A DNA stretch of 64,000 nt, from NCBI GenBank assembly GCA_937958105.1, contig CALFXJ010000002.1:1-64000 (forward strand), given 5' to 3'. The notes beneath the pieces were generated by a model. That model was not told the DNA's origin. It did not search any database and saw only the letters and a program-made list of their open reading frames with translations. The DNA comes from an uncultured Cellvibrio sp. GTDB lineage: Bacteria; Pseudomonadota; Gammaproteobacteria; Pseudomonadales; Cellvibrionaceae. Positions 1 through 8,632 of this stretch are shown in pieces (the first letter of the stretch is position 1; each line of letters starts with the position of its first letter). A program made the translations under genes and the position numbers.

Positions 1-1022
1 TCTGGCTCACTGGTTTCCTCGCCTTTTTCATCTCACCTATCGCCGATAACCTGACTACAGCTTTGCTGATGTGCGCCGTCATCATGAAGGTGGGCGGGGA
101 AGACAAAAAATTTATCAATCTCTGTTGTATCAACGTCGTCGTTGCCGCAAATGCCGGCGGGGCATTCAGCCCTTTCGGCGATATCACTACCCTGATGGTG
201 TGGCAGGCTGGGGTTGTCCCTTTCCAGGATTTCTTCGCACTGTTCATCCCATCCCTGATCAATTTCGGCCTCCCGGCGTTAATCATGAGTTTCTTTGTTG
301 AGAACAAAAAGCCTGACGCGCTGGATGAAGTGGTAGAGATGAAGCGTGGAGCCATGCGTATCGTTACGTTATTTTTATTGACGATTGTCACAGCGGTGGC
401 CTGCCATACATTCCTGCACCTGCCGCCGGTTCTGGGCATGATGACCGGTCTTGGTTATCTGCAGTTTTTTGGATTTTTCCTGCGCAAGACTCTGCCCGGA
501 TCTCTCGCGCGCAAGCGTGCCATCGCCGAAAGCCGCGGAGATCACGCCGCCCTGCGTCGTCTGGGTGACGTTGTCCCTTTTGACGTATTCAGCAGAATTG
601 CCCGCTCAGAGTGGGATACCCTGTTGTTCTTCTACGGCGTCGTCATGTGTGTGGGCGGACTGGGCTTTATGGGGTATCTGGCATTGATGTCAGAAATCCT
701 CTACACCGACATGGGTGCGACCGCGACCAACATCATCCTTGGCGTAGTATCCGCCGTTATTGATAACATCCCGGTTATGTTTGCTGTACTGACGATGCAG
801 CCGGATATGAGCATCGGCAACTGGCTCCTGATCACGCTCACGGCTGGCGTTGGCGGCAGCATGCTGTCTATCGGCTCGGCCGCTGGTGTTGCCCTGATGG
901 GACAGGCTCGCGGTATGTATACCTTTATAGGCCACTTAAAATGGAGTCCGGTGATCGCCCTGGGCTACGCTGCAAGTATTGCGGTGCATATGTGGGTCAA
1001 TGCGGAGCTCTTCATAAAATAA
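1..1022 (+). CDS. nhaD: Na+/H+ antiporter NhaD, 3' part (5' end outside window)
   Basis: The reading frame is open from the first complete codon at position 3, so the gene begins outside the window; about 339 residues are present. It is a very hydrophobic protein of the ion transporter superfamily to which NhaD and ArsB belong. The stretch reading ADNLTTALLMCAVIMKVGG followed by INVVVAANAGGAFSPFGDIT is typical of NhaD antiporters, where such residues line the ion path; a later helix carries VIDNIPVMFA. NhaD exchanges Na+ or Li+ for protons across the inner membrane in pH and salt homeostasis. A strong intrinsic terminator follows at 1201-1230. The family call is firm; ion specificity is inferred. 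Confidence 0.88.
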   Translation, partial: WLTGFLAFFISPIADNLTTALLMCAVIMKVGGEDKKFINLCCINVVVAANAGGAFSPFGDITTLMVWQAGVVPFQDFFALFIPSLINFGLPALIMSFFVENKKPDALDEVVEMKRGAMRIVTLFLLTIVTAVACHTFLHLPPVLGMMTGLGYLQFFGFFLRKTLPGSLARKRAIAESRGDHAALRRLGDVVPFDVFSRIARSEWDTLLFFYGVVMCVGGLGFMGYLALMSEILYTDMGATATNIILGVVSAVIDNIPVMFAVLTMQPDMSIGNWLLITLTAGVGGSMLSIGSAAGVALMGQARGMYTFIGHLKWSPVIALGYAASIAVHMWVNAELFIK

Positions 1023-1040
1023 ATCCGGGGCCCGGCCTAG

Positions 1041-1184
1041 TGTCGGATTACGCTGCGCTAATCCGACCTACATTTTAAATAGATTAAACGGGACAAGCCG
1101 TAGGTCGGATTAGCGGGAGGCGTAATCCGACAACCCTCTCAATCGAAACCCCGTAGGTCGGATTAGCCGGAGGCGTAATCCGAC
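1041..1184. repeat. Three GTCGGATTA palindromic repeats
   Basis: Three copies of the window's main dispersed repeat lie here: 1041-1071 (reverse orientation), 1100-1132 and 1153-1184 (forward). Each pairs GTCGGATTA with TAATCCGAC around a 5-13 nt centre and carries a one-sided GTAG flank, so the copies are palindromic but can be oriented. They fill the gap between nhaD and the terminator at 1201. Confidence 0.9.
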
Positions 1185-1200
1185 TCTCGTAGATAATAAA

Positions 1201-1230
1201 AAAGCCTGCCGAATACTCGGCAGGCTTTTT
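1201..1230. terminator. Intrinsic terminator between nhaD and cobO
   Basis: Inverted repeat AAAGCCTGCCGA / TCGGCAGGCTTT with a 4-nt loop, followed by a T run on the plus strand and preceded by A's. It can terminate both nhaD (plus) and cobO (minus), which converge here. Confidence 0.88.
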
Positions 1231-1265
1231 ATCATTCGTTCCAGGAAAACTGGAGAACGGGCGGG

Positions 1266-1294
1266 TATCGGATTACGCTGCCCTAATCCGACCT
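1266..1294 (-). repeat. GTCGGATTA palindromic repeat
   Basis: One more reverse-oriented copy of the dispersed repeat, with centre CGCTGCCC, between the terminator and the end of cobO. Its flank reads CCTAG instead of CCTAC. Confidence 0.85.
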
Positions 1295-1356
1295 AGGTTT
1301 AGTTTGATCAGGCAGGCATCCACGCTTTATAGGGAAAAACACTCACGCTTCGCGAT

Positions 1357-1977
1357 TTACCACTCGATACCTTTCTGGGCCTTCACACCACTGTCGAATG
1401 CGTGCTTGATTGACTTGATTTCACTGACCGTGTCTGCCGCATCAATTAAATATTGCTTGGCCCCACGACCGGTGATGATGACATTCTGATTGATCGGGCG
1501 ATTCAGGATTGCGGTGAGGATTTTCTCTTTATCGAGATATTTGTAATTCAACATATAGGTGAGTTCATCCAGTAAAACCAAATGAATATCGGGATCGCGC
1601 AATACATGCTCACACTCGGCCCAGACTTTCTCTGCTGCCTGCCGGTCCAGCTCGGCATTCTGCGTCTCCCAGGTAAAGCCCGTCCCCATGACGTAGTACT
1701 CAAGCCGGGGGGATGCATCGCGGAAGATACTTTCGGTTAAGAAGTTTTTTTCGCCGCACTCCCAGGTCCCCTTAATAAACTGCACAATCGCCACCTTGTA
1801 GCCGTGACCAAGGCAACGCAGCGCTGTACCAAAGCCGGAACTGCTTTTACCTTTGCCATCGCCGGTCAACACGATCAGCACACCCCGCTCCTGATCAGCC
1901 CGGGCAATGTTCGCATCCACAATTTCCTTACGTTGCTGCATGCGTTCTTTATGGCGCTGGTTTTTATCCGTCGTCAT
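1357..1977 (-). CDS. cobO: Cob(I)yrinic acid a,c-diamide adenosyltransferase
   Basis: Encodes 206 residues, the usual size for the CobO/BtuR family of ATP:corrinoid adenosyltransferases. The enzyme transfers the 5'-deoxyadenosyl group of ATP to the cobalt of reduced corrinoids, making adenosylcobalamin from salvaged B12. A P-loop GDGKGKSS lies at residues 39-46, followed by the family stretch VAIVQFIKG and later VLLDELTYMLNY. The gene follows btuB by 62 bp on the same strand, so uptake receptor and adenosylation enzyme are probably one transcript under the cobalamin riboswitch. No other corrin-ring synthesis gene is present, which favours a salvage role (btuR would be an equally good name). 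Confidence 0.93.
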   Translation of the reverse strand: MTTDKNQRHKERMQQRKEIVDANIARADQERGVLIVLTGDGKGKSSSGFGTALRCLGHGYKVAIVQFIKGTWECGEKNFLTESIFRDASPRLEYYVMGTGFTWETQNAELDRQAAEKVWAECEHVLRDPDIHLVLLDELTYMLNYKYLDKEKILTAILNRPINQNVIITGRGAKQYLIDAADTVSEIKSIKHAFDSGVKAQKGIEW

Positions 1978-2039
1978 GTGGACCTCATTGTATGTGATGG
2001 TGGCGATTAACGTGATGGATACCGTCCCTGGTAAGGAGA

Positions 2040-3980
2040 TTAAAACCGGTAGGTCAATCCCGCTTCGTATTGCCGTTCCGGCTGCGGATACTGATAGTTA
2101 CCGGAATAAGGCGAGTAGCCGGAATAATCAGAGTATTTTTTGTTAGTTAGGTTTTTTATGCGCAGTCCCAGTTCAACATTCTGGAACGACCATAAAATGT
2201 TTGCATTAAATACAGTAACCGACGGCACTTTTCCCTGCGTGTTGGCATCGTCACCGATACGATAACGCGGGCCGGTATATTGTGCATCCACAAAAGCACT
2301 CAGCTGCCGGTGAACATTAAACACCACGGCGAGGTTCGCTGTATGTTCCGCCACAAACGGCACCTGTGCGCCTTTAAAGGTTCCGGAGGTCTGCTCAGCC
2401 TCAGTGAAGGTGTAGTTCGCCCGCAGGTTTATGCGAGAGTTGAGGCTGACATCGGCATCCAGTATCAACCCATGACGCTCTGATTCCGGCAGATTGATAT
2501 TAACACCGTAACCGCCCGCGCTGGGGTCAAACAGAATTTCATTGTCTACCGTCATACGATACGCGGTGGCCGTAGCATTAGTGGCACCACTCTGCCAGAC
2601 AACACCGGCCTCATAGGAGGTGCTGGTCTGGGGCTTGAGAAAATCTATCTCGGGCAAGGTGTAAGCATTTTCATCGGCATTGGCAAAACGAAAACCCTCC
2701 GCATAACGCGCGAAGATTCGCCAGGCATCATTGAGCTGGTAATTTATCCCCAGCTCGTAGGCATTCAGATCATCCGTATGGGTTTCCCGGCTGGAAAAAT
2801 TGCGGTCCTTGACTTCGGAATAGCGTGTACCTGCTGTTACCGCCAGCGCACGACTCACAGGATAAATAATCTGTCCATAAACGGCGTTGATATCCTGTTC
2901 GATATCCACAAAGCGATCGGCAATCACATAGTCTGCCATGGTCTTGTCATAGCCCAGGGTAATAACCGCCTCGCCATTCGCCGTCGGCAAACGGCCAATC
3001 AGTCGCGGTGTAATATTTTCAGCACGTAACTCCTGTAGACTCGCCTCACCGAAACCTTCGTAGTACCACAAGGCATCTTCGTGACGATCCGCATACTCCG
3101 CCAGCAACTGCCAGTGTCTGTGCAGCTGCACAGCGCCACCTACGCGCAGAATGTCGGCTTCCTGATTGGCGTAATCTTCCGGGCTGTTGGTCTGGCGCCG
3201 GTCCTGCGCCACCTGAAGGTCACTTAGCGAGCCGGGCATATGCAGGTCATCATTGATGATCTGGCCTTCAACAAACACATGTCCCGCGGCAAAATCGTAG
3301 CGCAGGTTACCAAGTATGTTTTCGTAATCCGCCTGGTTGTTATCGCGGTAGTTATCCGCCTGACGTTTCTGCGCAGACAGGTTATAGCTCACGCCGTTGG
3401 TGAAACCCTGATTGACGGTTGCTGTATAACTTTCGAGGTTGTCACTGCCAGCCAGCAGTTGCACTGAACCATGAATTTCACCGCGCACGGCACGACGGGT
3501 CACGATATTGATTACACCACCCACCGCCTGATCACCATAAAGAACACCGGCGCTGCCTTGCACAATTTCGATTCGCTCCACATCTTTGAGCGCGATGGTA
3601 TTTAATGAAGGGCTGACCAGACTTGGATTATTAAGCTTGCGGCCGTCGACCATCACGAGCGTGTTATTGGGAGCGTTGGAGGTAAAACCGCGCATCGCGA
3701 TAGTGACGCTGCGGCCACCGCTGCCATCGAGATCCTGCAGCTGGATGCCCGCCTGCGTCCGCAGCACATCGCCCAGTTGGCTCGCACCACTCAAGCGGAT
3801 CTGTTCACGATCTATGACGGTAATCGTCGTCGCCAGCGGCAGTTGCGCACTTTCGCTGCGGGTACCACTTACGTAGATTTTTTCGAGGCCGGACTCATCT
3901 GCCGCGTGAACGGCAATACTGCAGGATAAAAATAAAACCGCCGCGCTCAAGGGCGCACGGGAACAACGGACAGTGGACAT
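2040..3980 (-). CDS. btuB: TonB-dependent vitamin B12 receptor BtuB
   Basis: Encodes 646 residues. The N-terminus is a signal peptide with likely cleavage after AVHA near residue 26, followed by a TonB-box-like EKIYVSGTR. A plug domain (about 40-160) contains GVLYGDQAVGGVINIVT, typical of TonB-dependent receptors. The remainder is beta-barrel ending in the aromatic signature YRF at the C-terminus. The frame is open 96 codons further upstream, but that stretch crosses the cobalamin riboswitch, so the ATG at 3980 before the signal peptide is chosen. BtuB imports B12 across the outer membrane, energised by TonB; the riboswitch, the downstream cobO and the nearby btuFCD genes support cobalamin over other cargoes. 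Confidence 0.9.
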   Translation of the reverse strand: MSTVRCSRAPLSAAVLFLSCSIAVHAADESGLEKIYVSGTRSESAQLPLATTITVIDREQIRLSGASQLGDVLRTQAGIQLQDLDGSGGRSVTIAMRGFTSNAPNNTLVMVDGRKLNNPSLVSPSLNTIALKDVERIEIVQGSAGVLYGDQAVGGVINIVTRRAVRGEIHGSVQLLAGSDNLESYTATVNQGFTNGVSYNLSAQKRQADNYRDNNQADYENILGNLRYDFAAGHVFVEGQIINDDLHMPGSLSDLQVAQDRRQTNSPEDYANQEADILRVGGAVQLHRHWQLLAEYADRHEDALWYYEGFGEASLQELRAENITPRLIGRLPTANGEAVITLGYDKTMADYVIADRFVDIEQDINAVYGQIIYPVSRALAVTAGTRYSEVKDRNFSSRETHTDDLNAYELGINYQLNDAWRIFARYAEGFRFANADENAYTLPEIDFLKPQTSTSYEAGVVWQSGATNATATAYRMTVDNEILFDPSAGGYGVNINLPESERHGLILDADVSLNSRINLRANYTFTEAEQTSGTFKGAQVPFVAEHTANLAVVFNVHRQLSAFVDAQYTGPRYRIGDDANTQGKVPSVTVFNANILWSFQNVELGLRIKNLTNKKYSDYSGYSPYSGNYQYPQPERQYEAGLTYRF

Positions 3981-4124
3981 AAAGATTCCCCAATCAGGAT
4001 AAATAAGCGATTGAGGGAGGGATAAGTGGAAACAATGTGTACAGAAACCAGCGATGGTCAACACAGGATTACCACCGATGAAGCCCTCCGCTACATCGTG
4101 CGTGCGAATGAGCATGCAGGCATG

Positions 4125-4262
4125 CTCCCATGAGGCTGGTATCGGACTCACATCGCGGGGATGTTCACCGTTGCGGGGGCAGTGTCGGGATTGCGCAGCG
4201 CGCGCACCGACTTCCCATTTACTCTGATCCCGTCGAAAACCTCGACCATCAGACACCTCGGC
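4125..4262 (-). promoter_or_regulatory. Cobalamin riboswitch upstream of btuB
   Basis: Read on the minus strand, this leader has the order of conserved blocks of the AdoCbl riboswitch: GGGAAGTCGGTG (4205-4216), then CACTGCCCCCGCAACGGTGA, and the B12 box GAGTCCGATACCAGCC (4134-4149). The btuB start lies about 150 nt further on. In this family cobalamin binding lowers expression of uptake genes by termination or by hiding the ribosome site. Here it should control btuB and, by read-through, cobO. Confidence 0.93.
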
Positions 4263-4341
4263 GCGCAAGGTACGGTGTTAGCAGGAGGGAGTCAAGAGGA
4301 CAAGGAGAAATCGCGAGACAGGTGGATGACGATGTGGGGGA

Positions 4342-4580
4342 TGTCGGGTTACGCGGCAAAGCCGCTAACCCGACCTACAAAAGTACAGGAACCAAGACCG
4401 CAGGTTGGATTAGCGCAGCGTAATCCAACAACGCACAAGAGCCACAACCGTAGGTCGAATTAGCGCAGCGTAATCCGACAAGCACTAGAGCCACAACCGT
4501 AGGTCGGATTAGCGAAGCGTAATCCGACAAACCACAACAACCACAACCGTCGGTCGGATTAGCAAAGCGTAACCCAACAG
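4342..4580. repeat. Array of five palindromic repeats, four at ~50-bp period
   Basis: A reverse-oriented copy with GTCGGGTTA arms (4342-4378) is followed by four forward copies starting near 4400, 4450, 4499 and 4549. The last three also share the preceding text CCACAACCGT, so the duplicated unit is the repeat plus part of its spacer. Arms have diverged (GTTGGATTA, GTCGAATTA, TAACCCAAC). The array lies between the btuB riboswitch and the end of btuD. The remaining stretch to 4721 shows no gene or clear signal. Confidence 0.9.
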
Positions 4581-4721
4581 ACATTTCCCGGCCGCTTCTA
4601 ACAACTTAATTCAATAAACAATAACTACTCGAACATACAACATGTTATCCACTCACACCGAAGAGCTACGTGTTCTCCACGGATGAGCAACACTTACTCC
4701 ATCACACGGAAAAGTACCTTT

Positions 4722-5546
4722 CTAAACCCGATGCTTCGGAATAATAACCACCCCGTCATCCCGGCAATCCACGTAGGCGGTGATGCCGTATACGGTCTGC
4801 AGATTCTGCGGCGTGAGTACGGCGATGGGTTCGCCATCGGCAACAATGCGGCCTTCATGCAGAAGAATCAGGCGTTGGCAGAAACGGGAGGCAAGGCCCA
4901 GATCATGCAGCGCCGCCATGACCGTACCGCCATTGCCTGCGTGGCTGCGTAACAGCTCCATGATCTGCAATTGGTGATAAGGATCAAGAGCGGCGATAGG
5001 TTCGTCTGCCAGGATCATCTGCGGCTCTCCTGCAAAAACCCGCGCTAACAGGCAACGCTGCAATTCCCCACCGGAGAGTTCCGTCACCGGACGATCCCGC
5101 AGTGCGTGAAGATCGGTGAGTTCCAACGCCTGTTCAACCGCCTCCTGATCAAGACGATTTTTTACTCCGCCCGGCTTGCGCCAGGGTGCGCGCCCCAGTC
5201 CCACCAGATGTGCAACGGTGAGCGGCCAGGCTGGCTTCTCCTGCTGCGCCAGATAACCGAGAAAACGTGCACGAACCTGTGGAGCAACCCGTTGAATAGC
5301 CTGTGCTTTTTCCTGGGGCAGCTGCAGGCTGACCTGTCCCGACTGCACCGGCAGCAAACCACTCAACGCACGCAGCAGCGAACTTTTTCCTGCACCATTA
5401 GGCCCAATCAACCCTACAAACTCACCCGCGCCCAATTCCAGATGAATTCCTTGCAGGATCGGTGTTTTGCGAAACATCAAATGCAGGTTTTCTGCACACA
5501 GCCGGCCTGTGCCAGATTCTGGATTTTTAATCGGTGACATCAGCAT
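4722..5546 (-). CDS. btuD: Cobalamin/iron-type ABC transporter ATP-binding protein
   Basis: Encodes 274 residues of an ABC ATPase of the FecE/BtuD type. Walker A GPNGAGKSS is at residues 48-56, the ABC signature LSGGE at 157-161, Walker B MILADEP at 177-183 and the switch histidine in ALHDLG. It would power the BtuC permease to move B12 from periplasm to cytoplasm. Its ATG overlaps the stop codon of the permease gene by one base (TAATG), so the two are translationally coupled; an in-frame ATG two codons later is an alternative start. Cargo is assigned from the riboswitch-btuB-cobO genes just downstream; a siderophore cannot be excluded from this protein alone. Confidence 0.85.
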   Translation of the reverse strand: MLMSPIKNPESGTGRLCAENLHLMFRKTPILQGIHLELGAGEFVGLIGPNGAGKSSLLRALSGLLPVQSGQVSLQLPQEKAQAIQRVAPQVRARFLGYLAQQEKPAWPLTVAHLVGLGRAPWRKPGGVKNRLDQEAVEQALELTDLHALRDRPVTELSGGELQRCLLARVFAGEPQMILADEPIAALDPYHQLQIMELLRSHAGNGGTVMAALHDLGLASRFCQRLILLHEGRIVADGEPIAVLTPQNLQTVYGITAYVDCRDDGVVIIPKHRV

Positions 5547-6544
5547 TACACCCAGCGACTGCGCGTCTTAAGAATTAAAAATAAAAAGAAAGGGCCGCCC
5601 AGCAGCGAAGTTACGACACCTAACTTCAGCTCCCGCGCAACATCCAGTTGCCGCACCAGTATGTCGGCCAGCAAAACCAGCAGCGCACCACCCAAGGCAC
5701 TGGCCAGCATCAACCGCCCCGGACGGTGACCCACCAAAGGACGCAGCAGATGCGGTACCACCAGACCAACAAAGCCAATGCTGCCGCTGACGGCAACACA
5801 GGCTCCCACACATAATGCCAGCCCCAGCAGCAAAATCGCACGTTCCCGCTGTGTAGAAAATCCCAGCGAACGAGCCGTGTCTTCCCCCAGACTCAACGCA
5901 TCCAGATAACGGCTGCGACTCAGCAGTAAGATCCAGCCCACCACAATAAAAGGCATCGCCACTGTAAGGTGATTGATATTACGGTTGGCCAGTGAACCCA
6001 TCATCCAAAATACAATCTCCTGCATGGCAAACAGACTCGGCGCAAAATTAAGCGCGACTGCAATCAAAGCTCCCGCCATCGCATTGATCGCCACACCCGC
6101 CAGGATCAACGCCAGCAGACTGCTGTGCAGACCCGCCAGCAGATACACCAGCAACAATGCCACAAAGGCCCCCACAATGGATGCCAGCGGTAACCAGAAC
6201 CAGGCACTCGCCGCCATTCCAAAATACAACACCAGAACCGCCCCCAGAGCCGCGCCACTGGAAACCCCCAATATGCCCGGCTCCGCCAGCGGATTACGCA
6301 ACAGCCCCTGCATCGCTGCTCCCGCCATCCCCAAGGTGGCGCCAACCAGCAGCGCCAGCAACACACGCGGCAGACGAATATCCCACACCACCACTTCAAC
6401 AATGCTGCGCCCATCGGTCCACAAATCCCGCCACGCCTGCCACACCGACATATCTGCAACACCAATATGCAAAGCGACGGCACTGCTGATCAACAACAGC
6501 AGCGCGAGGAGAAAAATCAACCAGCCAAAATTAAATACACGCAC
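5546..6544 (-). CDS. btuC: Cobalamin/iron-type ABC transporter permease
   Basis: Encodes 332 residues of the FecCD/BtuC permease family, about ten transmembrane helices. Family stretches are RLPRVLLALLVGATLGMAGA near residues 58-77, RNPLAEPGILGVSSGAALGA and GFVGLVVPHLLRPLVGH towards the C-terminus, the last being the loop that contacts the ATPase. The start is a GTG at 6544. Downstream it overlaps btuD by one base. Upstream, a 202-bp gap containing a large inverted repeat separates it from btuF, so the three transporter genes may not be one uninterrupted transcript. Confidence 0.87.
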   Translation of the reverse strand: MRVFNFGWLIFLLALLLLISSAVALHIGVADMSVWQAWRDLWTDGRSIVEVVVWDIRLPRVLLALLVGATLGMAGAAMQGLLRNPLAEPGILGVSSGAALGAVLVLYFGMAASAWFWLPLASIVGAFVALLLVYLLAGLHSSLLALILAGVAINAMAGALIAVALNFAPSLFAMQEIVFWMMGSLANRNINHLTVAMPFIVVGWILLLSRSRYLDALSLGEDTARSLGFSTQRERAILLLGLALCVGACVAVSGSIGFVGLVVPHLLRPLVGHRPGRLMLASALGGALLVLLADILVRQLDVARELKLGVVTSLLGGPFFLFLILKTRSRWV

Positions 6545-6596
6545 AAAAAATCCCAGAAAAAAATAAAAAATTTCACTGCCTATCAGTTCGCATCAA

Positions 6597-6698
6597 GGTC
6601 GGTGTGGCGGGCCGTTCTGAAACCATCACGTCATGGACGACGTGATTGAGCTACAGGGACGTATTAACGCGTTTTCAGAACGGCCCGCCACACCGACC
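6597..6698. repeat. 102-bp composite inverted repeat with perfect 26-bp arms
   Basis: The arms 6597-6622 and 6673-6698 are exact reverse complements over 26 bases (outer end GGTCGGTGTGGCGGGCCG). The centre holds a second hairpin, ATCACGTC (6625-6632) with GACGTGAT (6639-6646), then a GAGCTACAGGGACGTATT segment. It is not related to the GTCGGATTA repeats. It carries no open frame and lies between btuF and btuC. It could act as a strong terminator or attenuator, or be a small non-autonomous mobile element; no target-site duplication was evident. Confidence 0.9.
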
Positions 6699-6746
6699 GT
6701 CACTCTCTGAGCAGAAACAACAACCAACCACAATAAAACCGCTCTC

Positions 6747-7565
6747 TCAAGGCGCCACCCGCTGCTCCCGCAAAACCCGCAACACGTCCGCCACCACCGG
6801 CGCACTGCAGACAGACAAGGCCGCCGGCAACTCAATCATCCGACTGCTGCGCAGTAATGCAGGATGTTCCAGATACTCACGCGCAACCGAAAACGCCTGC
6901 ACATAACCACCCTCAACAATCAGTACCTCCGGTTGCGCGGCCACCAGCTGCTCAAGATCCATCTGCGCAAAGCTCACCACGCCCTGCTCTGCCGCCAGAT
7001 TGCGAAAGCCGGCGCGCTCCATCAGCTCATGCTCCAGGGTGGCGCGACCGGCAACGATGCCATTAGGGGAATACCAGATCGCAGCCGTCTTTTCGGTCAC
7101 CGGTTGTGCATCCAGTGCCGCCAGCTCCTCCCGCAGTTCATCAATCATCACCGCCGCCTGAGCCTGCGCGCCCACCAGTTCACTGAGGGCTTCCATATGA
7201 ACAATGATGTCGTCCAGCGTGCGCGGCAAGGCGATCCGCTCCACGCGGTAATCAAAGTGTTGCAGTAACCGCACGGCATCTCCCGCACCAAACTCACCGG
7301 CGACGATTAAATCCGGCTGCAGTGGAATGAGCTCTTCAGCCAGCCCGTGATTGATGTGGATGCCATCAAGCTGTGCGGCGATTGTGGAAAGCTGCGGATC
7401 GGTTGAGAGATAGGTAACCGAGGCGATCTGCTGCCTGGGCACCCAGGCCAGCAGCAATTGATCAAGGCAGAGGTTAAGCGAGGCGATACGTTGCGCAGCC
7501 GCGTGCGTTGTCAGCGGCTGGCACAGCACAGCAAGGATCAACAACCCGCGCAGCAGGATGCTCAC
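6747..7565 (-). CDS. btuF: Periplasmic cobalamin-binding protein, BtuF-like
   Basis: Encodes 272 residues with an N-terminal signal peptide ending around THAAA (residues 20-24). It belongs to the helical-backbone metal-receptor fold: RIASLNLCLDQLLLAW near the start, LQPDLIVAG around residue 90 and a long central helix. BtuF binds B12 in the periplasm and delivers it to BtuCD. The start is a GTG at 7565 overlapping the stop of the upstream kinase gene as GTGA, which indicates coupled translation. The ligand is inferred from neighbours; the fold also serves haem and ferric siderophores. Confidence 0.8.
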   Translation of the reverse strand: MSILLRGLLILAVLCQPLTTHAAAQRIASLNLCLDQLLLAWVPRQQIASVTYLSTDPQLSTIAAQLDGIHINHGLAEELIPLQPDLIVAGEFGAGDAVRLLQHFDYRVERIALPRTLDDIIVHMEALSELVGAQAQAAVMIDELREELAALDAQPVTEKTAAIWYSPNGIVAGRATLEHELMERAGFRNLAAEQGVVSFAQMDLEQLVAAQPEVLIVEGGYVQAFSVAREYLEHPALLRSSRMIELPAALSVCSAPVVADVLRVLREQRVAP

Positions 7566-8479
7566 AGCGGGTTTAACCAGGCAGCGCCGCGCACGCCGCT
7601 GGAGTCGCCATGCCGGGCCTGCACGATGGGTGTATCACATTCACCGCCGAAGACATAACGCGGCAGTAGAGTCGGCACCAGGGTATAAATCTGCGCAATG
7701 TTGGAGGCCCCGCCCCCCAGCACGATGACATCCGGATCCAGCAGGTTGATGACACCCGCCAGACCACGGGCCAGCGCGTCCAGATAATCCTGCAGTGCCG
7801 CCGCGGCAGCGCTGTTGCCTTCTCCCGCCATCCGGACAATTTCCTCCCCGGTAACCTTTTCGCCCGTCAGGCGCGCATAGGTGATGCATAAGCCGGTGCC
7901 CGATAAAAAGGTTTCCTGACAGCCGGTCTTACCGCAATAGCAGGGCCGCGCCTGCAGTTCTGTCGGCGAGGTCCAGGGCAAGGGGTTATGTCCCCACTCC
8001 CCCGCTACCCCATTGGGGCCCACGATGGGGGCGCCGCGCCAGGCGAGACCAGCACCGCAGCCGGTCCCGAGGATGCCCGCAAAGACCAGATCATAGCCTT
8101 TACCGGCTCCGTCTGTTGCTTCGGACACCGCCAGACAGTTGGCGTCATTGGTAACCTTTACATCCCGCTCCAGCCGGCGGGATAAATCCTGTTGCAGCGG
8201 TTTACCGTTGAGCCAGATAGAGTTGGCATTCTTGACCAGGCCGGTTTTGCGCGACACGGTGCCCGGAATTCCTATACCCACCGGCAGGTGATCGACCCCA
8301 GCCGCTGCCTCTGCCTGGGCGACCAGACCCGCGATAGCCTCAATCGTAGCGGCGTAGTCTCCCCGCACGGTAGGTATACGGGTACGGAACAGCTCGCCAT
8401 CTGCACCGCTGAGCAGGATAACCTCGGTCTTGGTACCGCCCAGATCAATGCCAATACGGAGTTGCGCCGTCGCCGTCAT
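7562..8479 (-). CDS. mak: ROK-family fructokinase
   Basis: Encodes 305 residues, full length for a bacterial ROK sugar kinase. The phosphate-binding motif DLGGTKTE is at 12-19, the catalytic aspartate lies in NDAN (D112), and the structural zinc site is H164 with CYCGKTGC (C180, C182, C187). Blocks such as LVKNANSIWLNG, GEWGHNPLPW and FGGECDTPI closely follow E. coli Mak, which phosphorylates fructose and related hexoses in the cytoplasm. It is the first gene of a leftward unit and its stop overlaps the start of btuF. That link with B12 uptake looks like positional coupling rather than shared biochemistry. Confidence 0.9.
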   Translation of the reverse strand: MTATAQLRIGIDLGGTKTEVILLSGADGELFRTRIPTVRGDYAATIEAIAGLVAQAEAAAGVDHLPVGIGIPGTVSRKTGLVKNANSIWLNGKPLQQDLSRRLERDVKVTNDANCLAVSEATDGAGKGYDLVFAGILGTGCGAGLAWRGAPIVGPNGVAGEWGHNPLPWTSPTELQARPCYCGKTGCQETFLSGTGLCITYARLTGEKVTGEEIVRMAGEGNSAAAAALQDYLDALARGLAGVINLLDPDVIVLGGGASNIAQIYTLVPTLLPRYVFGGECDTPIVQARHGDSSGVRGAAWLNPL

Positions 8480-8632
8480 ATTTTTGGACCTTTTTGTTGT
8501 CTATAGGAATCTGAAGATGCGGGATTATAGGTTTGCCCCTGTTCAGCAGGCAAACCGTGGCTGATATTTACAGAGCAACTACACTGAAGACGTCGGTGCC
8601 GGATCAACCATTGACGATAGAAGGACTAAGCC

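Noticed and set aside
3981..4268. N-terminal extension of btuB (96 codons)
   Set aside because: It runs through the cobalamin riboswitch and precedes a clear signal peptide, so the real start is at 3980.
4400..4580. Regularly spaced 30-bp repeats looking like a small CRISPR array
   Set aside because: The period is regular, but the last spacers share sequence with one another, the repeats have diverged, the same motif occurs singly all over the window, and no cas gene is present.
4375..4584. Minus-strand 69-codon open frame
   Set aside because: It is simply the translation of the tandem repeat array; the peptide is internally repetitive and has no ribosome site or homology.
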